DNA of 64,000 nucleotides, from contig NZ_CP032157.1 in NCBI RefSeq assembly GCF_003555545.1, positions 4,034,546 to 4,098,545 on the forward strand. Direction: 5' to 3'. Position numbers and translations under genes: made by a program. Under the pieces are notes generated by a model that was not told the origin of the DNA, made no database searches, and was given only the letters and a program-made list of their open reading frames with translations. The DNA comes from Paraflavitalea soli. Its GTDB lineage: Bacteria > Bacteroidota > Bacteroidia > Chitinophagales > Chitinophagaceae. This document shows, one piece after another, positions 1 to 9,190 of the stretch (positions are counted from its first letter, which is position 1; every line of letters starts with the position of its first letter).

Positions 1-389
1 TAGTGAAGCTGTTGAACGCGAAGGTGATCATTAAACCTGTAGAACAGACATTTGATAGTTATGGTTACCGCCTGCCGGATACGCTTTTCCTGGCACAGAC
101 AGATGCTACAAATACGATCGGCAGCGCGTTGCCGGATGCCGGGGGATCGGCCACGATGTACAGTGCTCCTTCAATTGATTATATATACCGGCTTAATACG
201 AATTACACTTTTGATGTTTCATCGTATATCAATTACCTGTTGAATACGGCTGGCAGTTCGGAAGGTGGCGTATTTGTACTGGAGGAAGGTCCGGGATCGG
301 CCAAAAAACTAAACCGGGGACTCATGGGCATCCGTACGCATCCGAAATATAAAACGCAATTGGTGTTGACGGTAATGACGGTGGAGTGA
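1..389 (+). CDS. DUF4270-type lipoprotein, C-terminal part (cut by window start)
   Basis: Open reading frame that is already open at the left edge, so the real start lies outside the window; the GTG at position 3 is just the first possible start codon inside it. About 128 residues are visible. The ending, with a segment like SYINYLL and then LNRGLMGIRTHPKYKTQL, resembles the conserved C-terminus of DUF4270 proteins of Bacteroidota, which are exported lipoproteins of unknown function. An outer-membrane barrel gene follows 109 bp downstream, an association I recall for DUF4270 genes. Family assignment rests only on this tail, so it is moderately sure; function cannot be given. Confidence 0.65.
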   Translation, partial: VKLLNAKVIIKPVEQTFDSYGYRLPDTLFLAQTDATNTIGSALPDAGGSATMYSAPSIDYIYRLNTNYTFDVSSYINYLLNTAGSSEGGVFVLEEGPGSAKKLNRGLMGIRTHPKYKTQLVLTVMTVE

Positions 390-393
390 GGAA

Positions 394-435
394 GAAGAAT
401 ACAGAATACAGAATATAGAATACAGGAGACAGAAG
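394..435. repeat. GAATACAG-type short tandem repeat
   Basis: Four imperfect copies of a GAATACA/GAATATA unit between the DUF4270 gene and the barrel gene. Related stretches occur at 31554-31587, 41113-41144 and 52035-52081, always between genes. Confidence 0.7.
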
Positions 436-498
436 GCAGCATGTAAAATCCGGATAGGTTGCCGCGGCCCGATCAACGATCCACGTAAAAAGATACTT

Positions 499-1743
499 AT
501 GCGTAGACATCTTACTATTTTATTATTGATCATTGGAATTCATACGAGTGCACAGGATTATAACGCGCCCTACTCTATTTATGGTGTGGGTGACCTGGAA
601 CAACGTTTTTACGATCGCAGCATCGGGATGGCTAATAGCTCGATCTCGCTGGTGAGCAGTCCGCATTACCAGTTCCTGAAGAACCCTGCCTCGCTGAGCG
701 GGCTGGAAAGAAGTAATATTTATGTAAATATGGCGATGACGGGTAAAACGGTTACTTATGCCGGTACACCCATTGACGAGGCCAACAGCAAAACGAAGGA
801 TTTTTCTATCAAGAGTTTCTCGGTAGCCACGAAGCTCAATAATTTCTGGGCCAGCAGTGTTGGCTTTATGCCGGTAAGCTATACGGGCTACCGGTATGGG
901 GCCACGAAAAGCATTGAGGGATCGGATGATACGTACAGCGGCGATTATGAAGGGGATGGCGGATTGTACAATGTGTATTGGAATAACGCCTTTGCCATTG
1001 GCAAGCATTTTTCGGTAGGTATACGGAGCTCTTTTATTTTTGGCTCGCTTAACCATACGGAAACATTGACGGGAGAGGTGCTCAGTTCTTCGATCGTTAC
1101 CAAGACGAGGGATTATTATAACAATTTCCGTTTTGAATTGGGTTCTATCTATTCTACTAATATTACCAAGAATTGGAAAGTGGCATTAGGCGGTAAACTC
1201 ACCACGAAAACAAGGCTCAACTCGGACCGTACGGTGTCGATCACTGAAGGTACTACGGTTATCAAAGACAATGAGTCGGTAAAGAGTTCAGATTTCTATT
1301 TACCGGTGGCTTATGACGCCGGCATTTCCTTTACACATAAGGACCGGCTGACGATGGCGGTGGATTACAATTACCAAAGCTGGACGGACCTGAAGCAGAA
1401 GGGGCAGGGTTATTCGCTGATCGATAGCCGGCGGTTGTCGGCGGGCGTTCAGTTTTCGAACCAGGTGGAGCGCTGGGGCCGCCGGTATGAGAAGAATTAT
1501 GTACAGGCAGGTTTCTTCACCACCAATTCCTACCTGCGTATCAGGAATACGCCTATCAATGAGATCGGCGGCAGTATTGGGTATGGTGGCTACCTGAGTG
1601 GGAGCCTGTTCTATGGCTTGTCTGTAGAGGCGGGCCGGCGGGGAACGATCACCAATGGGCTGATCAAAGAGAATTATGTACAGGCTACGCTGACGCTTTC
1701 GCTACGAGAATTTTTGTTTAGTAAAGGGCATAAGTACGATTAG
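499..1743 (+). CDS. Outer-membrane beta-barrel protein (OmpP1/FadL-like)
   Basis: A 414-residue protein with a clear signal peptide (about residues 1-19, ending SAQ) followed by a mature start containing YSIYGVGDL, typical of Bacteroidota outer-membrane barrels that accompany DUF4270 genes. The rest is rich in alternating aromatic and polar residues with repeated short Gly/Tyr-rich strands, as expected of a transmembrane beta barrel; the last residues end in alternating hydrophobics. It probably sits in the outer membrane and may take part in transport of hydrophobic compounds, but no substrate can be read from sequence. ATG start at 499 chosen because it begins the signal peptide. A strong hairpin terminator follows directly. 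Confidence 0.7.
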   Translation: MRRHLTILLLIIGIHTSAQDYNAPYSIYGVGDLEQRFYDRSIGMANSSISLVSSPHYQFLKNPASLSGLERSNIYVNMAMTGKTVTYAGTPIDEANSKTKDFSIKSFSVATKLNNFWASSVGFMPVSYTGYRYGATKSIEGSDDTYSGDYEGDGGLYNVYWNNAFAIGKHFSVGIRSSFIFGSLNHTETLTGEVLSSSIVTKTRDYYNNFRFELGSIYSTNITKNWKVALGGKLTTKTRLNSDRTVSITEGTTVIKDNESVKSSDFYLPVAYDAGISFTHKDRLTMAVDYNYQSWTDLKQKGQGYSLIDSRRLSAGVQFSNQVERWGRRYEKNYVQAGFFTTNSYLRIRNTPINEIGGSIGYGGYLSGSLFYGLSVEAGRRGTITNGLIKENYVQATLTLSLREFLFSKGHKYD

Positions 1744-1745
1744 GC

Positions 1746-1772
1746 AGACCGGGCAGGTGCCCGGTCTTTATT
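1746..1772 (+). terminator. Rho-independent terminator after the barrel gene
   Basis: Perfect 9-bp stem (AGACCGGGC at 1746-1754 with GCCCGGTCT at 1759-1767), 4-nt loop, followed by a T-rich run. Confidence 0.9.
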
Positions 1773-2186
1773 ATATCTGGAAAAAGCGTGATACCTCAAT
1801 CGCTATGGGTGTCAATTGATTAAAGCCATTTTGTGTTAATGGTTCAACAACCATCCCAGTCTTGCTACAATATGTGCAGAGATTTCTTAAAATAGTAATC
1901 CACGAATTTTGGAATATCCCGCCTGAACTTCTTATTTTCATGCCGAAATCGATAGAGACCTCCCGGGCGCAGGAATCTCCTGCCCAGGTGGAGGGGTGCT
2001 AAAGAAACACTATCATAGATTGCTACGGTCCTATTGTGTATTTACTGTGGTATGTTGACGTTCCATTAAACCTTATCGCTGCTACCATTGCTGTCAGATT
2101 ACCGCCAGGGGGCTGGCGTTAACCAGGATCCATCCTTAATTCAGTAGCTATTTTTAATTCGTAATTCCAAAAAAGTACAGGCTCCG
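1773..2186. other. Non-coding spacer upstream of the sigma factor gene
   Basis: About 410 bases with no convincing gene on either strand. It holds a small perfect hairpin (CGCCAG/CTGGCG, 2103-2118) and an imperfect hairpin around 1964-1998 (GGGC..AGGA with TCCTGCCC). No known RNA family was recognised. Confidence 0.5.
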
Positions 2187-2777
2187 ATGAAGCACTTGGG
2201 ACAAGACTTAGTGACCCAATTTACACAGGGAAATACCCGTGCTTTTACTACTATCTATAATATCTATTACCCCCGTCTTTTCAACTTTGCCAAGCGGATG
2301 GTGGAAAACCGCCAGGAAGCGCAGGATATCACGGCTGAAACATTTGTAAAGCTCTGGCGCCTGCACCCCAATTTTTCCTCGCATGAAAAGATCCGCGCGT
2401 TCCTGTTTGTGACGGCGCGTAATGCCTGCTATGATTACCTGAAGTACAATGCGAAGGAAAACAGTCATCAGAAAGAGCTTATATACCAGTTGATGCCGGA
2501 GACAGACAGTGTGATCATGCGGGATGAGATCAAGGCAGATGTACTGGACCATATTTACACAGAGATCGAAAAACTCCCCCAGCAGTGCAAAGCGGTGTTC
2601 ACGCTCTCCTACCTGGAAGGCCGCAAGAATAATGAAATAGCTGAACTGCTTAAGATCACAGACAAAACGGTGCGCAACCAAAAGGTATTGGCAAAAAAAT
2701 TACTGCGTGTTGCTTTGTTTGATCATCTGCGTGTAGTATCTATACTGGTTTGCTTTATGCCGGCGGGGTTGTTGTAG
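2187..2777 (+). CDS. ECF RNA polymerase sigma factor (Bacteroidota sigma-70 family)
   Basis: 196 residues with the two-domain layout of an extracytoplasmic-function sigma factor. Region 2 (about residues 12-80) includes YYPRLFNFAKRMVENRQEAQ and the ITAETFVKLWR motif; region 4 (about 125-175) includes LPQQCKAVFTLSYLEGRKNN and the helix-turn-helix NEIAELLKITDKTVRNQ. It directs core polymerase to a small set of promoters and is normally held by a FecR-type anti-sigma. Here no fecR lies beside it; the nearest is at 26192-27460, more than 23 kb away. The next gene is on the opposite strand. Length and motifs are ordinary for the family. Confidence 0.92.
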   Translation: MKHLGQDLVTQFTQGNTRAFTTIYNIYYPRLFNFAKRMVENRQEAQDITAETFVKLWRLHPNFSSHEKIRAFLFVTARNACYDYLKYNAKENSHQKELIYQLMPETDSVIMRDEIKADVLDHIYTEIEKLPQQCKAVFTLSYLEGRKNNEIAELLKITDKTVRNQKVLAKKLLRVALFDHLRVVSILVCFMPAGLL

Positions 2778-2838
2778 TATGCCCCATTGTATTCCCAGGT
2801 GTTATACCAAGAGTTTATAACTTTTACTTCATTCCATT

Positions 2839-3999
2839 TTACTTGAGCGATAAGACGCGGCTTTCCGCAGGTACAGTGGTTGGGCTGTGGGCTATCTTCT
2901 TTTTCCTCCGTCCGAGCCAGATGATAAAGCCAGTGACAGGCAGGGAGGCGGCAATGAGGCTGGCAAAGAAAGCAAGGAATTTGCCTGGCAGGCCAAGGAC
3001 AGCACCGGTATGAATGTCGTAATTCATACGGAATATTTTATCGGCGGTTTTAGCCTGGTCAATCCTTCCCCATATGTGGGATACGGGTATTTCTTTGAGG
3101 GTGTATTGATCGTAAAAGCGATAATCTGTTTGCCAGTAAGTCTTCTTATCTGCATTGAGCGCTGCTTCAATCGCTCCTGAGTCGGAGGTGGGAAAATGCA
3201 TTTCCAGGGTAGCTACATTGGCGGCTTCGGGTTGCAGGCGGTTCCATATAACATCTACGGGCTGTGCATACATTGCTTTTTGTGTGGTATCAGACAAGGG
3301 TTCTATATATTCGGTTGTTTTCTCCCCTCCTACGCCCCAATAAGCTGCTTTGGCAAACCATTGGAATCCCCACACCAGGCCGGTCAATGCAATGAAGATA
3401 ACCACCCAGGTTATATAAAAGCCAAATACATTGTGCAAATCGTAGTTCACGCGACGCCAGCGGGCGTTCCATTTTACTTTGAATCGCTGCTTGCGGGCAG
3501 CTTTATTCTTAGGCCACCAGAGAATAATGCCTGAGATCATCATCACCACAAATATGAGGGTAGCTGTGGCCACTACGGGCTGGCCAATAGTGGGTGGCAG
3601 CCAGAGGTAAAAGTGTCCATCCAGCACCCAGGGAAAGAAACCTGACTCCATATCCAGGACCTTGATTACTTCACCACTATATGGGTTGATGTAGACCATA
3701 TAATAATATTCCCCGGGCTCGGCGGCATAAAAGGAGGCTTTTACGGCATCGGTCTTACTGCCGTAGCCCACGCTATGGATATGCTTGCCGGGTAAGGCTG
3801 CTTCAGCGATCGCTTTTAGCCTGGACGGCTGGATAAAGGACTTGTTTTCGGCTTTTACGTACCGAAAAGGCTGCATCATGTCCTGGATCTCTTCCTGGAA
3901 AGCATAGAGGCATCCTGTAAGGGCGATAATAACTACAATGAGACCTGATGTGAGGCCGAGCCAGAGGTGAACTTTCCCGATGATCTTCTTAAAGGACAT
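2839..3999 (-). CDS. PepSY-associated transmembrane protein
   Basis: 386 residues from the ATG at 3999; a GTG two codons upstream (4005) is also possible. Begins MSFKKIIGKVHLWLGLTSG, the standard opening of the PepSY_TM family, and has about four membrane helices (near residues 14-36, 140-165, 195-215, 345-370), a large outside loop between the first two, conserved His residues (KVHLW, DGHFYLW, DLHNVFG, YDIHTG) and a basic C-terminus. Members are often found with siderophore or iron uptake and may be membrane ferric reductases; in this window no TonB receptor lies next to it. Converges on the sigma factor gene. Confidence 0.85.
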   Translation of the reverse strand: MSFKKIIGKVHLWLGLTSGLIVVIIALTGCLYAFQEEIQDMMQPFRYVKAENKSFIQPSRLKAIAEAALPGKHIHSVGYGSKTDAVKASFYAAEPGEYYYMVYINPYSGEVIKVLDMESGFFPWVLDGHFYLWLPPTIGQPVVATATLIFVVMMISGIILWWPKNKAARKQRFKVKWNARWRRVNYDLHNVFGFYITWVVIFIALTGLVWGFQWFAKAAYWGVGGEKTTEYIEPLSDTTQKAMYAQPVDVIWNRLQPEAANVATLEMHFPTSDSGAIEAALNADKKTYWQTDYRFYDQYTLKEIPVSHIWGRIDQAKTADKIFRMNYDIHTGAVLGLPGKFLAFFASLIAASLPVTGFIIWLGRRKKKIAHSPTTVPAESRVLSLK

Positions 4000-4062
4000 G
4001 GCCACAATTTAACAAGGCTGTCATTCGCAATCGGGAAATACGGTTACGGGATGAGGAAAAAG

Positions 4063-4082
4063 GAAGCTGCGAGCTGTGAGCG
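4063..4082. repeat. GAGCTGCGAGC-type short repeat
   Basis: Two to three 7-bp units (AGCTGCG, AGCTGTG). Same family as 37708-37730, 46738-46774, 48728-48764, 55953-55984 and 62240-62263. Confidence 0.6.
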
Positions 4083-4316
4083 AAAGGCAGCCTCGATGGG
4101 GAAAGTGGAATATAGGAAGTAAGAAAGTTTTAGATGAAGAGGTAGGAGGTGAATGCGTACAAAATTCCCGGAATGGGAAATTGGGAGGTCTTAAATTAAG
4201 TAATTGATAATGAACGGTCTGTCAAAAAAAGCAGGAAAATCTGGCTGAGAAATAACCTGGACATGGGTGATATACGGCTGTACAACGGCTTGTATATGAA
4301 GGATCAGCGAAGGTAT

Positions 4317-4415
4317 GTCGCTATAAGGTCGCTATAACGTCGCTACAAGGTCGCTGGAAGGTCGCTTAGAGGTCGTTAGAATGTCGCTGTGGTGGCGCTG
4401 GAACAACGCTGGAAG
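4317..4415. repeat. Nine-unit 11-bp tandem repeat array (GTCGCT + 5)
   Basis: A GTCGCT hexamer recurs every 11 bp exactly, starting at 4317, 4328, 4339, 4350, 4361, 4372 (GTCGTT), 4383, 4394 (GGCGCT) and 4405 (AACGCT). The hexamer is conserved while the 5-bp spacer varies, and the last units decay. It ends 98 bp before an unknown gene. It lies in a 508-bp spacer (4006-4513) with no gene of its own. Confidence 0.95.
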
Positions 4416-4513
4416 GGAAGTTTTTTTGATGCAAAATACAGGACATATGATAAAAAATCTTAAATTAGGTATGAAATCATTTCCTATTAATCAATTTACA
4501 AAATCCGATCCTT

Positions 4514-5203
4514 ATGGCCAAGTTAAGTCCTTCACTTATTAAGTTCGAGGGAACCCTGATGGGGGTGACCTTCGTCAACAGTAAAAGATATGGCAAACAT
4601 GCCCGTGCTGCCAGGGGTACTTACACTCCTATCTCCATTAATGAAGAATTGCAACAAAGTAAAGAACGACTGCTCAACAGCAATAAACCGGCTAAGCTGA
4701 TCTTTAATGCGGTACGTGATCTGCATAAAGATGGTGGTCTATGGCCTGACCTGTTGTCTGTTTTTAGAAAACAACTGAAAGCGGACAATGGTTTTAGCTT
4801 TAAAGGATTGTTGAAGCTGGAGTGCAGCAAGACGCATAAGCTGGACACTTTGCTGCATGACCAATTTACCATTGATGCGGTGAGCACTGATAGTATGCTG
4901 GATGTAACGGTTAATTTGTTACAGCATCCCAAATGGGCAAAAAAGCCTTACCTGGATGGATACCAGTTGAGTGTTGTTGCTGTGTATCCCGATTTTAACG
5001 AAGATACTGTGAGCAAGGCCATGGCGAAAACACCCTTGATCCTTTTTAAAGATGCATTGGAGCCACTACACTTCCAATTACCCATGCCTTCACCCGATGC
5101 ACCCTGGATACTGTTTATGGGGGTCAATGCCTGCCGTAAAGATGAATTCTACGATCTGCCGCAACACAAGGGGATGGCGGTGGTAAGCGTGAGTGGTCAG
5201 TGA
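4514..5203 (+). CDS. Hypothetical protein, family not recognised
   Basis: 229 residues, no signal peptide or membrane segment, so probably cytoplasmic. The N-terminus (about residues 1-40, LIKFEGTLMGVTFVNSKRYG then HARAARGTY) is basic and looks like a conserved block of a family I associate with Chitinophagaceae, but I cannot name a function. The middle (40-130) is helical and charged; the C-terminal half has short beta strands with conserved Trp and Pro. It is preceded by the 11-bp GTCGCT array and followed by a hairpin terminator shared with nrdA, so it is a single-gene unit. Confidence 0.7.
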   Translation: MAKLSPSLIKFEGTLMGVTFVNSKRYGKHARAARGTYTPISINEELQQSKERLLNSNKPAKLIFNAVRDLHKDGGLWPDLLSVFRKQLKADNGFSFKGLLKLECSKTHKLDTLLHDQFTIDAVSTDSMLDVTVNLLQHPKWAKKPYLDGYQLSVVAVYPDFNEDTVSKAMAKTPLILFKDALEPLHFQLPMPSPDAPWILFMGVNACRKDEFYDLPQHKGMAVVSVSGQ

Positions 5204-5223
5204 TACTCCTGGCTGATGAAACA

Positions 5224-5255
5224 AAAAAGCGCTCCCGGTAAAGAGAGCGCTTTTT
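5224..5255. terminator. Bidirectional terminator
   Basis: Perfect 11-bp stem, AAAAAGCGCTC (5224-5234) with GAGCGCTTTTT (5245-5255), 10-nt loop, A-run on one side and T-run on the other. Placed between the converging unknown gene and nrdA and can serve both. Confidence 0.92.
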
Positions 5256-5271
5256 ATTATCCTTTAGTCGT

Positions 5272-5294
5272 CTTCGACAAGCTCAGACTGACAT
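5272..5294. repeat. TTCGACAAGCTCAG dispersed element
   Basis: One copy of a dispersed intergenic motif TTCGACAAGCTCAGnnTGACA. Further copies or partial copies: 22184-22206, 27832-27925, 44069-44113, 59510-59632. Confidence 0.8.
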
Positions 5295-5308
5295 TTGTTT
5301 CTTAACTC

Positions 5309-7699
5309 TTATGCACTGCAGGTTACACAACCTTCTTCCATGGTACAAGTAGCTCCTACAGGGATCACGTCTCCATCAGCACCTTCCACTACTTTCAGGG
5401 AATGGTTATCGGTAAGTGGCTCGGTCATTTTACCGCCTTGTTTTTCCACGGTAAACTGTACGGCCTGTGAAGCTGCCTTTGTACGGAGGTAGTACATACC
5501 GGTCTTCAAACCTTGTTTCCAGGCGTAGAAGTGCATGGAGGTCAGTTTACCGGTTGTAGGTGTATCCACAAACAGGTTGAGGGATTGTGACTGGCAGATA
5601 TAGGCGCCACGGTCAGCAGCCATATCGATCAGTGTACGTTGCTTGATCTCCCAAACTGTTTTATAGATGTTCTTGATATTCTCAGGGATACCATCAATTT
5701 TCTGGATAGAACCATTGTGTGTAATGATCTTGTTCTTCATGTCATCGTTCCACAGGTTCAACTCTACCAGGTCTTTCAGCAGGTGCTTGTTTACCACTAC
5801 AAACTCACCACTCAGTACACGACGTACGTAAATGTTGGAAGTATAGGGTTCAAAGCACTCGTTATTACCGAGGATCTGAGAAGTAGAAGCTGTAGGCATG
5901 GGGGCCACCAGCAAAGAGTTGCGGATACCATGTTTCATTACCTCATCTTTCAGTCGGTACCAATCCCAACGCATGGTAGGTTCTGTATTCCAGAGATCAA
6001 ATTGGAACTGACCTTTGGAAGCAGGAGAACCAGCAAATGTTTCGTAAGGACCTTCTGCTTTAGCCAGGTCTTTGCTGGCGGTCATGGCAGCAAAATAGAT
6101 GGTCTCGAAGATCTCTTTATTCAGCTGTTTAGCTTCAGCACTTTCAAAAGGCAGGCGCATCAGGATAAAGGCATCTGCCAGGCCCTGAACACCCAATCCG
6201 ATAGGACGGTGGCGCAGATTGGAGGTGCGGGCTTCCTCTACGGGATAATAGTTATTGTCGATGATCTTATTCAGGTTCTTGGTGGCCTGATAAGTTACAT
6301 CGTATAAAGTCTGGTGATCGAACACGCCATTGGTGACAAAGCGGGGCAATGCGAGGGACGCCAAGTTACATACAGCTACTTCATTTTCGGAAGTGAATTC
6401 CAATATCTCGGTACACAGGTTGCTGCTCTTGATGGTACCCAGGTTTTGCTGGTTTGACTTGCGATTGGCTGAATCCTTGTACAACAAATATGGTGTACCG
6501 GTTTCAATTTGTGCATCCAGAATAGCAAACCAGAGGTCTTGTGCCTTGACGGTTCTACGGGCTCTTCCTTCCTGCTCGTATTTTGCATAGAGGGCTTCAA
6601 ACTCAGCACCCCAGCACTCATGTAAACCTGGCGCTTCATGGGGGCAGAAGAGGCTCCATTCGCCATTGCTTTCTACGCGCTGCATGAACAGATCGGGAAT
6701 CCACAGGGCATAGAACAAATCTCTTGCACGCATTTCTTCCTTACCGTGGTTTTTGCGCAGGTCGAGGAATTCAAATACATCAGCATGCCAGGGCTCTAAA
6801 TAGATGGCGAAAGCGCCTTTGCGTTTGCCACCACCCTGGTCTACATAACGGGCAGTATCATTGAATACGCGCAGCATGGGGATAATACCGTTGCTGGTAC
6901 CATTTGTTCCACCGATATAGCTGCCTGTAGCACGGATGCCGTGAATAGACAGACCGATACCACCAGCGCTCTGTGATATTTTGGCTGTTTGTTTCAGGGT
7001 ATCATAAATACCATCGATGCTGTCTTCCTTCATCGTGAGGAGGAAGCAACTGCTCATTTGAGGCTTGGGGGTACCTGCATTGAACAAGGTAGGCGTAGCA
7101 TGTGTGAACCAGCGTTCAGACATGAGGTGGTAGGTCTTGATAGCGCTATCAATATCTTCTTTGTGAATACCCACAGATACCCGCATGAACATGTGCTGGG
7201 GGCGCTCCACTACCTGACCTTCTACTTTGAGCAGGTATGATTTTTCGAGTGTTTTAAACCCGAAATAGTCAAAGCTGTAGTCGCGGTCGTAGATGATGGT
7301 AGAATCGAGCAGTTCAGCATGTTGCTGGATGATCTCCCACACATCATCAGCCAGCAGCGGCGCGGCTTTACCAGCTTTGCTGTCCCTGCAGTTGTACAGC
7401 AATTCCATGGTGCCGGAGAAGCTCTTTATGGTATTCTTATGCAGGTTGCTCACCGCGATACGGCTGGCCAACAATGCATAGTCGGGGTGTTTTACGGTAA
7501 GGGAGGCTGCTGTTTCAGCGGCCAGGTTATCCAGCTCGGTAGTGGTAACACCATCGTACAGGCCTTCAATTACTTTCTTTGCTACGTCGATGGAATTCAC
7601 AAACCTTCTGTCCAGCCCATAGCATAGTTTTTCTATGCGGGCAGTGATCTTGTCGAACTTGACAGGTTCTTTTTTGCCGTTTCTTTTTATTACAAACAT
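5309..7699 (-). CDS. nrdA: Ribonucleoside-diphosphate reductase, alpha subunit (class Ia)
   Basis: 796 residues, the usual length. It reduces ribonucleoside diphosphates to deoxyribonucleotides with NrdB in the cytoplasm. N-terminal ATP-cone (about 1-90, [18 protein letters not shown]) gives allosteric control. Active-site residues are visible: first redox Cys C218 in PQMSSCFLL, the N427-x-C429-x-E431 motif in SSNLCTEIL, second redox Cys C444 in VAVCNLASL, and the C-terminal thiol pair C791/C794 (EEGCVTCSA) used for re-reduction. It follows nrdB by 85 bp on the same strand and should be co-transcribed from the B12-riboswitch promoter upstream of nrdB. Ends at the shared bidirectional terminator. 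Confidence 0.97.
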   Translation of the reverse strand: MFVIKRNGKKEPVKFDKITARIEKLCYGLDRRFVNSIDVAKKVIEGLYDGVTTTELDNLAAETAASLTVKHPDYALLASRIAVSNLHKNTIKSFSGTMELLYNCRDSKAGKAAPLLADDVWEIIQQHAELLDSTIIYDRDYSFDYFGFKTLEKSYLLKVEGQVVERPQHMFMRVSVGIHKEDIDSAIKTYHLMSERWFTHATPTLFNAGTPKPQMSSCFLLTMKEDSIDGIYDTLKQTAKISQSAGGIGLSIHGIRATGSYIGGTNGTSNGIIPMLRVFNDTARYVDQGGGKRKGAFAIYLEPWHADVFEFLDLRKNHGKEEMRARDLFYALWIPDLFMQRVESNGEWSLFCPHEAPGLHECWGAEFEALYAKYEQEGRARRTVKAQDLWFAILDAQIETGTPYLLYKDSANRKSNQQNLGTIKSSNLCTEILEFTSENEVAVCNLASLALPRFVTNGVFDHQTLYDVTYQATKNLNKIIDNNYYPVEEARTSNLRHRPIGLGVQGLADAFILMRLPFESAEAKQLNKEIFETIYFAAMTASKDLAKAEGPYETFAGSPASKGQFQFDLWNTEPTMRWDWYRLKDEVMKHGIRNSLLVAPMPTASTSQILGNNECFEPYTSNIYVRRVLSGEFVVVNKHLLKDLVELNLWNDDMKNKIITHNGSIQKIDGIPENIKNIYKTVWEIKQRTLIDMAADRGAYICQSQSLNLFVDTPTTGKLTSMHFYAWKQGLKTGMYYLRTKAASQAVQFTVEKQGGKMTEPLTDNHSLKVVEGADGDVIPVGATCTMEEGCVTCSA

Positions 7700-7732
7700 G
7701 GATAAAATCTTTTATGGTTAGTAAGTATAAGT

Positions 7733-7776
7733 TTAGAGCTGTTAGCTGTTAGCTTTTAGGTATTAGGTTTTAGCAA
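7733..7776. repeat. Short GTTAGCT/TTTAGGT tandem repeat in the nrdB-nrdA spacer
   Basis: Degenerate 7-bp units (GCTGTTA, GCTGTTA, then TTTAGGTATTAGG) fill about half of the 85-bp spacer within the operon. Confidence 0.6.
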
Positions 7777-7784
7777 TACCTCTC

Positions 7785-8756
7785 TTAGAAGTCTTCTTCC
7801 AAAGAAAAACTTTGTGATTCTTTGCTGCCCATCACACCGCTTTTCTGGTAATCCCCTACTCTCTTTTCGAAGAAGTTTGTTTTTCCTTCGAGGGAGATCA
7901 TCTCCATGAAGTCGAATGGATTGGTATTGTTGAACATTTTGGGATACCCCAGTTCAGCCAGCCAGCGGTCGGCCACAAATTCAATGTATTGCTGCATCAG
8001 TTTGGCGTTCATGCCGATCAGGTCTACGGGAAGGGCTTCTGTAATGAATTCCTTTTCAATCTTTACGGCATCGCCGATAATGGCATACACCTCTTCCTTT
8101 GTCATTTTGTTGCTCAGCATGCTGTACAGCAGGCAGGCGAATTCGCAATGGAGGCCTTCATCGCGGCTGATCAGTTCATTGCTGAAGGTGAGGCCGGGCA
8201 TCAAGCCGCGCTTTTTCATCCAGAAGATGGAGCAAAAGCTACCACTGAAGAAAATACCTTCTACGGCGGCAAAGGCTACGAGTCTTTCTGCAAAGCTGCC
8301 ATTCTCGATCCAACGCAGGGCCCATTCTGCCTTCTTCTTCACAGCCGGTACTGTATCGATGGCGTGGAATAAACGGTGTTTTTCCTGTGGATCTTTAATA
8401 TAGGTATCGATGAGCAAGGCGTATGTTTCGGAATGGATATTTTCCATCATGATCTGGAATCCGTAAAAACAACGGGCTTCGGGCAGTTGGACTTCGCTCA
8501 TGAAGTTGACGGCCAGGTTTTCATTCACAATACCATCGCTTGCCGCAAAAAAGGCCAGGACATGTGAAATAAAATGACGTTCCCCATCGTTTAAGTTGGC
8601 CCAGTGCTGCAGGTCGCCGCTGAGGTCAATCTCTTCCGCTGTCCAAAAGCTGGCCTCATGCTTTTTGTACATCTCCCACACGCGGGGGTAGTTAATAGGC
8701 AGAATAACAAAGCGGTCTTTGTTTTCCTGCAGTAATATTTCGTTCTCGTTGCTCAT
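7785..8756 (-). CDS. nrdB: Ribonucleoside-diphosphate reductase, beta subunit (class Ia)
   Basis: 323 residues, first gene of the nrdB-nrdA operon. It carries the di-iron/tyrosyl-radical site that starts catalysis in NrdA. All expected ligands can be placed: D74 (AASDG), E105 and H108 (MENIH), E166 (AVEGIFF), E200 and H203 (RDEGLH), with radical Tyr Y112 (HSETY). The sequence [13 protein letters not shown] and [16 protein letters not shown] is close to the eukaryotic R2 type. Because the site is complete, this is a B12-independent enzyme, which gives meaning to the cobalamin riboswitch in its leader: transcription should fall when adenosylcobalamin is available. The leader is about 430 nt. 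Confidence 0.97.
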   Translation of the reverse strand: MSNENEILLQENKDRFVILPINYPRVWEMYKKHEASFWTAEEIDLSGDLQHWANLNDGERHFISHVLAFFAASDGIVNENLAVNFMSEVQLPEARCFYGFQIMMENIHSETYALLIDTYIKDPQEKHRLFHAIDTVPAVKKKAEWALRWIENGSFAERLVAFAAVEGIFFSGSFCSIFWMKKRGLMPGLTFSNELISRDEGLHCEFACLLYSMLSNKMTKEEVYAIIGDAVKIEKEFITEALPVDLIGMNAKLMQQYIEFVADRWLAELGYPKMFNNTNPFDFMEMISLEGKTNFFEKRVGDYQKSGVMGSKESQSFSLEEDF

Positions 8757-8835
8757 GGTATATTTTTAGAACCGTTTGGTTAATGTATGCGACGACGATT
8801 CCCCTCCAATAGAATAGCATTCCATGGATGGAACC

Positions 8836-8916
8836 AAAAAATCACCCGTTACAAAAGGGAACAACACAATACCTGGTCACGGCACTGTCCGAAGGGGTGA
8901 CTGGTCAGTGTGTGAC
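8836..8916 (-). terminator. Probable expression platform of the cobalamin riboswitch (terminator/alternative hairpin)
   Basis: Read on the minus strand between the riboswitch and nrdB. TCACCC (8900-8895) can pair with GGGTGA (8847-8842), which is followed directly by six U (8841-8836), as in an intrinsic terminator with a large loop. An alternative 10-bp stem, GTCAC-A-CACTG (8916-8906) with CAGTG-CC-GTGAC (8887-8876), places the TCACCC arm in its loop. This suggests terminator/antiterminator switching, but the pairing was judged by eye and the two stems are not strictly exclusive. Confidence 0.5.
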
Positions 8917-8960
8917 ATGTATAGCAGTGCAATAACCTTTGATGCGAAGGTGAGGCACTA

Positions 8961-9170
8961 ATTGTACGGCAGGTATCTGACTTTTTACGTGAGCAAACAA
9001 ACGGCAGACGTGGCAAGGAGGCGTTTTTTGACGCTGGTCTTTTTCACGTTTCACGTTTTTTGTTTCACGGAATTCACAGTTGCGCAACAGCCCATGATTT
9101 TCACATGGTTCCCTTTTAATCCTGTCTAACCTCCTGTTTATGAGAGTAATAGAGCAGGCACCGGTACAAT
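8961..9170 (-). promoter_or_regulatory. Cobalamin (B12) riboswitch in the nrdB leader
   Basis: On the minus strand the 210-nt segment has the full set of cobalamin riboswitch landmarks in order: closing stem P1 (ATTGTAC at 9170-9164 pairing with GTACAAT at 8967-8961), GGTGCC after it, the core AAGGGAACC (GGGAA at 9113-9109) with GTGAAAATC and GGGCTG, GCGCAACTG (9085-9077), GCCACGTCTG (9014-9005), and the B12 box AGTCAGATACCTGCC (8982-8968). Members bind adenosylcobalamin or related forms and switch off the downstream gene. It lies downstream of a Bacteroidota promoter and about 200 nt before nrdB. Confidence 0.95.
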
Positions 9171-9190
9171 ACTTTGTAAAAGAGCGAATA

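Noticed and set aside
4317-4415. CRISPR array
   Set aside because: The unit is 11 bp with 5-bp spacers and no cas genes are present; far too short for CRISPR.
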